A DNA stretch of 64,000 bases, from contig NC_087076.1 in assembly GCF_026151205.1 (NCBI RefSeq), forward strand, positions 3,371,902 through 3,435,901. The letters run 5' to 3'. The notes beneath the pieces were generated by a model. It was not told the origin of the DNA, ran no database searches, and saw nothing but the letters and a program-made list of their open reading frames with translations. Each line of letters starts with the position of its first letter. The stretch's first letter is position 1. Positions 48,586 to 59,529 of this stretch are shown here, piece after piece. The DNA comes from Bolinopsis microptera. Taxonomy: Eukaryota; Ctenophora; Tentaculata; Lobata; Bolinopsidae. The position numbers and the translations under genes are program-made.

Positions 48586-49030
48586 ATTACAAATGTTTTA
48601 CTGAAACTGACTTCACTGAAAACTCAGATTTATTGTCACTAACAGTTCGTAGCTTCCGCGAGTTCAGTGATCCAACCGTTATAGACCTCATACTCTTCAG
48701 TAATGTAGGTAGAATAAACTGACAATCTTTGAAGAGTATCCATTTCCTCCATCGTTTACTTGTACTTGTATAAAGTAAAAACACAGTACCAGCAAAATGG
48801 CAGTTGTTATGTAGCGATAAAATAGAGATAAGAGCTAGATTATCAACACGTAACAAAAACTGTAAAACTGTATCATAATATTATGATGCTTTTAACATCA
48901 TCTGTTGTGATATACATGACAAAGGGTTGGAAATGTACAGTAACCTTACTATATTGCAATTACACAATATTATGTGAACGACCCCTAACCCCTTATAGGC
49001 TCTATAAGCATTGAATAATGATAACTGCAG

Positions 49031-50583
49031 GGTTTCAAAATGTACAAGGCATCATATCAAAGATTGCATATGCCCGAAAGAAGGACAAATCCAATTTGGC
49101 TTTCTGGATGTATGGAAAGCTCTCAACCTTCCAGAAAAGTACTTTTCAAAGGAACACTTAAATCCCTCCGACAGGTAATTATTATAAATAATAATTTAGT
49201 CTACACTTCATTATGTCAAATCACCTACTATAATGAAGAACTAAAATTGTTGTGTTAACCAAGTTTAATGTGACTCAATTTTGGTGGAACTTTAGAATTT
49301 GGACGTTATATCTATCATGTTCATCTTAAATCTCATATATTATATACTCAATATTCAATTAAACAGACAAAGATAACCTCTCTAGGCCCTCTGGTGGTGA
49401 CGTATATAAGTGCTTTCTCAGTTCTTTCTCTCGCTTTTGGACAAATCCAGTGAGTTAACTTTTTATCAGTGGTCGACCGGGGGCAGGATTCTGACCGGGG
49501 CCGGGGAGCCCCAATATAGCCGGGGCCGGGGCTGACCACTGAGAATTGGCCGGGGCCGGGGTTTACCCCCGGCGAATTGCCAATTTTTGGCCGGGGCCGG
49601 GAAGGGCTAAGGGTTGTGATTTTGGCCGGGGCACCGGTCGACCACTGCCTTTTATGTCACGATTTTTAAAACTTTATTCATAAGTTTATGAAACATCAAA
49701 ACTTTGCATGCTCTGCATAATGTAAACTCAGTCATGCACTAGAGCACAGTTCACATATAACCTAATCCACCCTAGGGGAGGGGGTTTGAAATCGCTTGTG
49801 CTAGAGTGATTTATACTCAATAGCTATGTGAAAAGTGGCTCAAGGAGGGGAGACCGACGTAAACAATTTTGAATTGGTAGAAGTTAAGTTTAGGCTTTAA
49901 TGAAAAACTATTTAAAGAATATCATTCTTTTACCACAGACATAAGACTTTGCCGTAGGGTATACAAAAATGTGACCATTCATCAATTTTCAGAGTGCTGT
50001 ATCTGTACCCGAATAGAAATAAAGATAAAATAAAAATTTTAATGAAACAGTTTTCTTCCGCTCTGAAAGTGAACGAATGACAAAACAGTCTAGAGAATTC
50101 CTCGCCCTGCTGTAGAAGATCAATCCTGGGTTGTGCTCACCAAAGCAAACCTCTTTTTTGTGTATTCAGTGTCTTAACTATGTAAAAGACAACTATAACA
50201 GGGTGAGTGGTTTCCTCCTGTTTTACTAACATTTAAAAACATTATTATTCAAAGGTAAATAGACAGCGAGTAGTAATTTTTAATCCATTTCTATCGGATT
50301 TGCAAACTTTTAAAATGATATAACACTTGTACGATCTCAAACTTATGTGATATGATACTGTTGATATAAATGTGGGAAGTAATAAAGTATTTGCAGGTGT
50401 ACAGTGCTGTTTCTGAAATTGACGAATCCTCTTGTGATGAAGATTGAAGAAGCTATTGCCATCCAAGTGGAAAAAGTCCCGCCTTTGTCACCCTCCTCGA
50501 ATAGAACTAAGAAAATGTGGAGACTATCTTCATTTAGTTCCCAATCAAGTGGACCAGATGTTGATTTGTTTGAAATGGACTGA
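49031..50583 (+). CDS. Two C-terminal exons of an unidentified gene
   Basis: Exons 49031-49174 and 50397-50583 (TGA) share a consistent phase: the first ends with two bases (AG) and the second adds one (G), giving Arg. The joined protein reads KEGQIQFGFLDVWKALNLPE, KYFSKEHLNPSD, then CTVLFLKLTNPLVMKIEEAI, a proline/serine region and an acidic end DVDLFEMD. The first part faintly resembles the second half of a calponin-homology domain, but I am not confident of that. The earlier exons were not found; transposon remnants fill the upstream region. Confidence 0.5.
49467..49647. mobile_element. Small hAT-like MITE, GC-rich
   Basis: A 181-bp element with 14-bp terminal inverted repeats CAGTGGTCGACCGG and 8-bp flanking sequences CTTTTTAT / CCTTTTAT that match at seven positions, as expected for hAT target-site duplications. 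The interior is made of GGCCGGGGCCGGGG repeats. It lies in the intron between the exons at 49174 and 50397. Confidence 0.75.
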
Positions 50584-50797
50584 GACTTGTGTTTCATATG
50601 CCAGGTTGAACAGGTTTGTGTGAAAATTTTGCTCGCAAATATAATTATTATACATATTATCTCGATTTAATTTTAAGAGTATGAGAGGTTATTCTTCTTT
50701 AACAATACGAATTTCCCTAGACGTTAGAAACGAAAAAGGATAGTATGATTCAAGGAAAAGATAAAAGTTTCTTCGTCGATTTCGCAACATACTATCT

Positions 50798-51112
50798 GTG
50801 GACATCTACAGAAATCGTCAGGATCTGTGCAACATCGATCTTAATCCTGATTCGCACATGAACAAGTGCCCTGTTCTTAACCCTGAGAGTCTCGGAAAAT
50901 ATCTCTATAGCAAGCTAGGTAGATATCACAAAACATGTCGTTTGAGGTACAGCAACTCGAGGGTGAAACAATTGAAGGGTAAATTATCTGAAGCTGTAAG
51001 TTTAAAACCTGTCTCTAAGGCAGGTTTTAAAATGGAAAGACACGTGTCCACGCACGACAACACCAATGCTGCATTAATGAGTGCAGGTATTGACGCTGTA
51101 CGGACCTTTTAA
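50798..51112 (+). pseudogene. Transposon-type protein fragment (tentative)
   Basis: A 104-codon frame containing LGRYHKTCRLRYSNSRVKQL, reminiscent of the W/YHK.C..K/RYN motifs common in uncharacterised transposon-associated proteins of invertebrates. The stop after VRTF is followed in frame by more protein-like sequence (LEQENVLPELYLVSDPK), suggesting a decayed longer gene. The assignment is by resemblance only. Confidence 0.3.
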
Positions 51113-53155
51113 CTGGAGCAGGAGAATGTTTTACCAGAACTGTACCTCGTGTCTGACCCGAAGCTTAAGTACAATGACTATGTGACGTCTAATTTATCTG
51201 AGAACGCTGCAAACTCCAGCAATGTTTAATCTGATCACATCAGTTTTCAGAAAGACAATGTCGGTAAGACGAGTTTGTTTCGACAGCAGAATCGTATCTA
51301 ATCTTGCCGCAACAATAGATGCGGATAGAGATGATAACACTTTAACAAAGACAGCACTCATAATATAAAGGAGATCAGAAAAGAAATCTTTCAATGTAGA
51401 AACGAATTCTATCAGCTATGTTCGATTTACTGATCGGTGGCATCTGTAGAAATATAGTGTTTATGTGGATTAATCTGTTAAAGCAGGGCTATTGTATCAT
51501 TTTAACATTAACTTTGCATAGTGATGATACTTTTATTGTGTCTCTTGTGATTATCTATTTCTACAGTGTTACGGTACCACGAGGTTTCTGGCGCAGTAAT
51601 GCGCTTTTGAGCAATATACGTCACGCGCCGCAACCGAATCAGATTTAAGTGCACTTTTTTCATTGTAAACACTACATACGACGCGCAACACGTTCTACGA
51701 GGTCGAAATTTTCGAGGTCTCTAACTCCGGAATAGAGCAATATTTAGACGATCTGACACTTTCTGGGGCTTAAGCAACCTAAGAGAAATTAGGGGAACAA
51801 CTCAGAAAAAATTTTTAGTCGATATTCCGGTGTCTGTAGATGTCCGAAGTTTTGGCAGTAAAGTGCTCACAACACAGCTTCTGAAGGCTCTAGAAGGTTC
51901 CCGATACCGTCAGAGTGTTCAGTACACTCCATTCTATCATATAAGAACCCTAAAAGAAGTCCCAGAGCTCGAGCAGAGAAGTGCGATATTTGCCCGTAAG
52001 AGCCTCTACTATTATACGAAATTCGGTAAAAAACCCAAAATTGCCATATTCAGGTGCCTTAAAAACCATGTTAAAATTGAGTTAGAGATCTGAAACTTTG
52101 CAGGGCGTCTAGACGTTGACCAAATCAACTGTAAAAAAAATTTCGTGTTTCAGGAGTATCGGGAAATGGGTTTTCTGGTACCCCTGTTTTACGATAGATT
52201 GTATTTGTCGTGATACATATATTCAGGGATAGACTCTTTGCCAGTCAAATGTAGTCAATTGTAGCCTGAATTTAAGTGTCCGGAGATTCAAAAGTATAAA
52301 AGATACAGCAATTTCCGACCACAGGTCTTAAAGATAATTGTTTACACTTCAGTTTCAATTATATCAAAAAATAATTTAACGTAATCATCACCACTTGATG
52401 ACGTCATCAAATTAAGTGTTTTTAAAACTTGATTTTTGACAAAATAACAACTTTTCAAACTGATTTTACACCATTAAGGAGTAATTTTATTCAAAATCTG
52501 AGGACATTTTTACCTTAGATAATTGTTCAAGCATTCTGAAAATCTACCGGAAAGTTTCCCTACCTTGCTCCTTCATAAAGATATTTGCCATTGAAGTTAG
52601 TGCTTTTTTGAAAAATTATTTTATAAAAACGTCAATTTTGCGATTTAGTATTCTCTGGTGTTGGGCTATCCCTTGGGTTGTGGAGCTCAGTTCTGCTTTC
52701 TATAGGTATAAATTGTGTATTAGGCTAGTTTTAAAGTTAAAAATCTAAAAGTTGCACACGTGGGGACACGCCCAACTTGATTAAAAATTGCTAAAATCAC
52801 TGAAAATTGCTGTTTTTACCATTTTCTGTAAACGTCGGTGTGCCGTTGTGATTGGACGCAACGTCCGCTCATAGTTTGCACGTGCGAAAGGTGATAATTT
52901 TGCTCATTCGTGATTTCGAACAAATTCTGCTTTACCACGACAGTTCAATGTCATTATATATAAATTTAATGCCAACTTGAATGAGTATAAAGTGGCAAAT
53001 TCAGTCAGTGATCGACCGATATGCTTACCCAAACACAAGGAAATGTTTTCAAAGGAAAAATTTTGAAATCGTTGAAACTTCCTCCTTATTAATGAAGATA
53101 TCAGTTTATATTTCGACTTTATAAAGTACCCTGACATTAATCAAAAAGCGATGAT
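51113..53155. other. AT-rich region, probably transposon debris
   Basis: No exons seen. Short homopolymer-rich blocks (for example 52380-52660) have no open frames of interest. A plus-strand frame at 51830-52093 has no recognisable motif. Confidence 0.35.
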
Positions 53156-53661
53156 ATTTGACCAAAACCCATAATCATGGGTAGAGTGGACCGCTGCCAG
53201 TGTCTCTCTTTCCCAAACAAAAGGAAATGATATTAATTTGATTGACCGTTTTCAAATGCAAAATGATACCGAGAATGAAATCGGTCGCTCGCTTTTCCCA
53301 GTCATTTACAAATGTAATAGATTAAGAAGAACTACCATACCCGAAGACAGCTGTACTCGGCAATAAAGATTCAATAAACTTCAGCTAATTCACTAACTAC
53401 CACCCTTATCCCGAAATACTAGGTATCGACCCGAACGCAACCCAAAGAGATTATTACAGCATGTGATCGATGTAATTTATCGAAACCTATTGCAATTCGT
53501 ATAAGCCGTGAATGAATGGGAAAAGCGAGCGACCGATTTCATTCTCGGTATCATTTTGCATTTGAAAACGGTCAATCAAATTAATATCATTTCCTTTTGT
53601 TTGGGAAAGAGAGACACTGGCAGCGGTCCACTCTACCCATGATTATGGGTTTTGGTCAAAT
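53156..53661. mobile_element. Fold-back element with about 154-bp inverted arms
   Basis: Arms 53156-53309 and 53508-53661 are almost perfectly complementary; outer ends read ATTTGACCAAAACCCATAAT. The loop of about 198 bp has no coding frame. The length and near-identical arms fit a MITE or fold-back transposon; the duplicated target site is unclear (TA-rich flanks). Confidence 0.8.
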
Positions 53662-53758
53662 TAACATTAAGAATAAAGATTTGGCGGAATGACAGGCTGA
53701 GCGCGGCCCAGTAATAACGCATCGCGCTACAAGGCCCGATGGCACGTGCTACGAAGTA

Positions 53759-53793
53759 GCGCGCGCCGGGCCAGACCATTAACAATGGTCAAT
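53759..53793. repeat. Inverted copy of the 43.9-kb repeat terminus
   Basis: About 34 bp (GCGCGCGCCGGGCCAGACCA followed by TTAACAATGGTCAA) are the reverse complement of the segment at about 43884-43917. Confidence 0.85.
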
Positions 53794-54560
53794 TTGAGTG
53801 CTGAGGCAAGCGCTATCAAGATTTGCGCGCAATCTATACATTCACACGTGCGCATGAAAATTGCTACATTGTTCATCCATGCACATGATCCAGCTTTTGT
53901 TTCGATTTATAGGCTACGGCTTGCTTGTTGCTGCTTGCGTCGGTTTTTGATTTATTTATTTTCGATACTCTTGGAGTTGAACATTTTGTTTTCTTGAACA
54001 CATGAGGTTCAGAATCAAGCTGCATTAAGTAAAGGTCGTAAATTTGGAAACAGCCAAATTTCTGAAAACCGAGAGCAAAATTATGCTTATGCAACGGGAT
54101 TCGTTGGAACTTTTAAGCTTTATTCTCCTTAAGACTAAGAGCATCACAAACAAACAATTTTATCGATCATCTGTCGTTTTAATTTTATTTTGCAGGGGAG
54201 CCTGGCCACGAACATTTGCGAACTGTGTGAATATTCAGCTTTAAGAAAGGTATAATGGTCGCATCTAGGATAGCCATCATAAACAAGTTAAGCCTTGAAA
54301 TAAACTGAGTTATGGTTTGTAACAAGACAACAGCAAAAAATTATAGTTTATTTACAACAAGATCGCCAGTTTCTGATTTAGTTGTCAGTTGTGGAACATA
54401 CAACAAGAAAATTGAAAATAATCTTGTGCGAGGGTAGGGACCCAGATGTCGTTTCTAACCCAAATAAACTTTAAGGAGGCTTCTCATCCCAGCCTTCTAG
54501 AGTTCATCACAAGTAGCAACCACCTTAACGAATGAAGATCCTTGACACCCAGACACACCC

Positions 54561-54751
54561 TATCGGCGAACAAACTTTGGATATAATCTTACATGCTCCC
54601 GAAGGAATCCCTGGTTTCGTTTATGGTCTTTCTCGAATCTCATCGTCACCATGACCAGCACTTTCACTAGATCACCAGCTCTTTCACTGAAGTCATATCG
54701 ATTCCATATATCGTCATCGATTCCAGGATTTCGTTTTTGGCGCAATGCCAA
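54561..54751 (-). other. Protein-like open frame without start codon
   Basis: About 62 codons, containing NPGIDDDIWNRYDFSERAGD and MRFEKDHKRNQGFLREH, end at a good donor (CAT|GTAAGA). There is no ATG in frame and no AG acceptor just upstream, so a normal exon model fails. It lies head-to-head with CATSPER1. Confidence 0.18.
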
Positions 54752-54860
54752 TAACCGGTTATTATTTAAAAAAATTAAGTATGCAATATTTCCACATTTT
54801 CATCATGACGTATATACTATATCATAAAACCAAACTAATGAGACAATTTTCATAGAAAAG

Positions 54861-57800
54861 ATGGGCGATGACAAGAATGACCGACGCCGGCGGAGTACTC
54901 TAAGAGTAGAAGCGACTGGAACCTACTACAGTCCAGTCATTCCAGCTGGAAGCCAACGTATAAGCAATGGGGGAGCAATGAGGGAGAGTCGCATTCAAGG
55001 CAGCATTCGACCTCGGGGTCGATCTCGGGGCGACACTCTCATTCCAATACACCCACTCTTCAACAAGGGGAAAATACGACAGTTTCTATATGACGTTGTG
55101 GAGGATAAGCGGTTCCATTCCTCCATGTTGTTTATTATCCTGACTAACACCGCCTTGATTGGTCTTCAGACCGTCCCTTCAGTTCATAACAAGATTGGGT
55201 GGTATCTCAATCAACTGGATGTGTTTTACCTTGCAGTGTATTTTGTCGAGTGTATCCTCAAGCTTGGTGCTATCCATTTCAGTTATTTTAAAGACAGATG
55301 GAACGTGTTTGATTTCTTCATCGTTATAACCTCGCTAATTGATTTCGTATGGCCCATGATCATGGAGGACCAAAACTTATCTCTCGACACCGACCTTTTC
55401 AAGATTTTCAGACTCCTGAAAAGTTTCAGGGCACTGCGAGCATTGCGGGTAATCCGCACAATTCAGTTCCTGAAAAATCTTCAGATCACGGTGAACGCGA
55501 TAATCCAATCCATTCCTGCTCTGGGAAGCATCATTATGCTTATTGGACTGGTTCTGTACATATTCGCTATTATCGGGAAAGGACTGTATAAAGACGTCGA
55601 TCCCATACGTTTTGGAAATATAGGTTAGAGAAATTATAGATTACTAAAATTGTATAATAAAACAATCATTTTACGATTATGTAAATAATTTTATAGTAAT
55701 AATCAATTAAAATCTGAAGATTGTGAACTTTAAAAAGGTTTCACAACGACCTAAAATCTGCAGGGTTTGCTGCGTTTAGTCTGTTCCAACTGATTACACT
55801 AGACGACTGGTTCCTGATGTACTCGGAAGTTCAACAGAAGCACCCTGACTACTGGCACATCCTCATCTATCTTGTTACTTTCATTGTCTTGGAGAACTTT
55901 ATCTTCATCAACCTCTTCATCGCCGTTATCGTTGATAACCTGGAAAGGTTTGCAGAACACCGTTTTTTACATTTGCCATTCTTATTTGGATAGTTTTGTA
56001 AAACCAGAAAAGATGGAGTAGAGAGGAATAATCATATGTACCGCAACAGTTTACAACTGACATGTGTCAAAACTAATAGTGTGACTTTACTTTGAGCGGA
56101 GCCGCGACCCCTTACGGGACTACCTGAGCTTTTAAAATATTTTAAGCTTTCTGTGGACTTTCTGGACTTGAAAACTGTAGGGGAGGTTACACAAATGAAA
56201 CTTCTCCTGATCTGCTGTGCCCAGAAACTATCACCAAACTACTGTTGTTAAATGTTCACCCAATGTTCCTTCACACAGTAGATACATCAATATGTCTTAT
56301 ACAGAGCCATGTGACGTCAATCGTGTTGCATGGTTAAAAATACTGGAACGGATCACTTTTTAAAATCAGGAGGCAAGAGTTGGACCATCGAGCTACATCA
56401 TACATATCTGTAAATAATGTGTGTGTTTCTCTAATTTCTCTAATATCTACAGACTGCCTTTAATTTCCCTCCGTCGTGAAAAGGACGTATTCACATGTTG
56501 CCAGCTGACTTATTGCAAGCTTGTACGTGGGATTGTACTTGGCCTTCTGCTGAATAGTTCACTTGAAATTAGCCTGATTCTTTTCAATTGATTAATTGAT
56601 TGCTCGAGGCAAGCTGTTTGTTGCATATTTATAATTAGGAGTAGGAGTAGGAGATCTAGGTACATATGTACAAACTTTAGGACCAGCTTGTTTTGTAATT
56701 GAGACTCTATTACTAAGCTATAGTACTATAGTACAACATCTTTTAGTCACATACAGACATAAAACCAAGGCAGCTGCACTGTGAAGTAGTATCTTGGCAT
56801 AATGGCAACTCACTTTGCTTTGTAACGATCATTATATGCATTATTTGCTTTCCTTAAAACTATTTCGATTATAAAGTACGATTAAAATGTAACCGTTTCG
56901 ATAGCATCGTAATTTTATTTCTATTCAGGATAACTGAACATCTAGCTCTGGCTGTTCCAGCTTCATGTTATAAAGATCGATCATGTGTTCTTAAAACTTT
57001 GCAATAGTTGCAAGTCTCATTAATGAAAATGCCTCAATGCTTGTTATCATTCACAGCATTCTTCACACTGTCCACAATTTGACATAATGTCTTGTTACTT
57101 TGTTTAGATTTAATGTTGATCATGTCTGAGGGCCGGTAGATTAAGGAATTCTCATTTCTCTCGCCCATGCTTAACAAAAAGGCCCCGTTGTGTTTACTCA
57201 TACTACTGCTTCAGTACTCGCTGTAAAATATTTCTGTCGACTTTTTATTCTCGAAAAGCATTATCCATTATCAATAGAAACACCACCATGTTTCGACTCG
57301 TGTTTCGAAATTGTGTGAATTTCACCTTAATTGAGCCACATTTATGAATGAACGGATGGCGATAATTAAATCATCGGCACATTATCTACCACTTAATTAA
57401 GCATTCCTACTCGTTACCTTAACGCATCTACATGCCCTTCAATTATTTAATTTCTCGAATCTAAATTGAATCTGTGGTCCTGGAAACACGGAATAAAACC
57501 AGAAGATTGCTAAAACTACCCCTACTCCCTGGTACTCCCTCCCGTACTATCAGCCCGATATCATGTCAGGAGCTCCTTCCCCGTACGTGTAGCTATACGT
57601 GTGATAAGTGGGATATACACCACTATATTACCACTATGGTTCCACACAGTGTCCAGCTCTGAGCTTCTAACACCTTGTCCGGTTTAACGTGTGGTTTGTG
57701 CTCGGTGTTTTAGTGTTTGTTGGTACCTGGTGGAAACCACCACCTCCTTCACACATTAATTATTATTCAATTTTCGCCTGGTTCTATCCCATACCTGCCA

Positions 57801-59442
57801 GCTTTCTACTTCGTTCCAAAATCCAATATTCACCTAATCATTTCATCGCAGGGAGTATTCATACTCTAAACTTCTTCATGGTGTGCCACAGTCGACTGTA
57901 GCACTTAACCTCTAACTATCGTTGTTGAAGTTCTCTTTGATGGTCTATGATCAAAGACATTTTTTTAATAGTAACCTTTAATGAGATATTGTAACATATC
58001 ATTACGGTTTAATGAGTTAGAAATTGATTTGTGTTTGTAATTGTTGTCTCCAGATTCTAGAAGGTTAATGAGCTGTCTCTATTTCCTCCCTACTTCTCTC
58101 TTGACTTTGACAAAATAGTCTGATTTAAACTTGCGGTTAAACTGCAATCAGAATTTACACTTCATTGAAGCGTTGTAAAGTTAGTCATCTTTTCTGTTTC
58201 TAATTTCCACCACACCACACCACACCACACCACACCACACCACACCACACCACACCACACCACACCACACCACACCACACCACACCACACCACACCACAC
58301 CACACCACACCACACCACACCACACCACACCACACCACACCACACCACACCACACCACACCACACCACACCACACCACACCACACCACACCACACCACAC
58401 CACACCACACCACACCACACCACACCACACCACACCACACCACACCACACCACACCACACCACACCACACCACACCACACCACACCACACCACACCACAC
58501 CACACCACACCACACCACACAACACAACACAACACAACACAACACAACACAACACAACACAACACAACACAACACAACACAACACAACACGTCACACTTA
58601 ACCCCACTGCACCACACCACATTTCAGAGCTCACGCTGCTGCCAGAGAAGAATCGTTGCAGGTGTCGGCTAGTGTAGAGTCGATGGACTCGAACGAGGTG
58701 GTCACAGCCATGGCTCTCGATGAGTAAGTTTAAGATATATTTCTGTTGAACAACCGACTCAATTAACTTGATTTGATTTGCAGCTTGTTAGGTAGGTAGG
58801 TTGTTGCTTCACTGTTAGAAATATTCAGCTGCTCAGCATATAATGTTTTCTAAAGTACACCAGAATCTCTCTTTCAGTCAAATATTGCACGTTTATTTCA
58901 CGTCTTATTGATCGAAAGATTGGTTTCATGTTTTTGGTACAATTCATGCAGGATCTGGATGAGTGAATCGAATCAATAACTTTCTCGATGATTCCAATTT
59001 CAATTTGAACCAATGTTTTGAAATACAATCTCGCATTTCACTTATTCGGATCGGTTGTGTGTCCGTTGACTAAACATTTTATCGGACTATTTGATGGACG
59101 GGTAGTCCGTCCAACTGTCACGTGCACGAGCAGATCAAACGCCACAATTTCAACCTTCATTTTATTTCAGGAACATTCTGTTTTTTCTCAGCAAACTTTT
59201 TTTCACGCAAACTTACATTTCACACCAAATCACACGAAACTTTTAGAGATAAGATATTCGACGAAGTGCCCCCCTCGGGTACAGTGGAATTCTACTACGA
59301 GGGCCGGAGAGACAACGTTACCAAACATATCGCCCGTTACACTGAACTCATGGCAACCCTCGAATTCTACATAGAGCGCAGTCAGAGTCACACCAGAAAC
59401 CTTAACAAACTCCTCGAACTAGCTAAACGGTCAAGTCATTGA
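54861..59442 (+). CDS. CATSPER1: CatSper1-like sperm cation channel pore subunit
   Basis: Four exons, 54861-55623, 55764-55947, 58628-58723 and 59247-59442 (TGA), with phases 1, 2 and 2, give 412 residues. CatSper1 forms the heterotetrameric pore of the alkaline- and depolarisation-activated sperm flagellar calcium channel with CatSper2-4. S1 (SSMLFIILTNTALIGLQTV), S2, S3 (WNVFDFFIVITSLIDF), S4 with basic residues every third position (FRLLKSFRALRALRVIRTI), S5, the pore FSLFQLITLDDWFLMY and S6 (NFIFINLFIAVIVDNLER) are all present. The TLDDW filter with its aspartates and the following Tyr match CatSper1 best among the four paralogues. The C-terminus is a short helical coiled coil (YTELMATLEFYIERSQSH). 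The basic 80-residue N-terminus lacks the His-rich region of mammals. I see no frame disruption. Confidence 0.93.
55948..58627 (+). other. CATSPER1 intron 2 (2.7 kb)
   Basis: Non-coding AT-rich intron ending in a large pentanucleotide array. The open frames within it (57474-57901) show no conserved features. Confidence 0.7.
58207..58590. repeat. (CACAC)n then (AACAC)n pentanucleotide array
   Basis: About 62 uninterrupted copies of CACAC to 58520 are followed by about 14 copies of AACAC to 58590. The array ends 37 bp before the acceptor of CATSPER1 exon 3. It creates long artificial minus-strand frames of CGVVW-type repeats, which are not genes. Confidence 0.98.
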
Positions 59443-59463
59443 CACTCTATAATATAAAGATCT

Positions 59464-59529
59464 GTGCGACACAATGCGACACAGTGCGACACAGTGCGAC
59501 AAAGTGCGACACAGTGTGACACAGTGCGG
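59464..59529. repeat. 10-bp GCGACACAGT tandem repeat in the CATSPER1 3' UTR
   Basis: Six to seven copies of GCGACACAGT begin about 20 bp after the CATSPER1 stop codon. Confidence 0.9.

Noticed and set aside
58162-58634. Three long minus-strand frames of CGVVW/CCVVL repeats
   Set aside because: They are translations of the CACAC/AACAC pentanucleotide array in all three frames, within a CATSPER1 intron.
59018-59374. 118-codon plus-strand frame over CATSPER1 exon 4
   Set aside because: It is in the wrong frame; the phase-correct frame from 59247 gives the conserved CatSper1 C-terminal helix.
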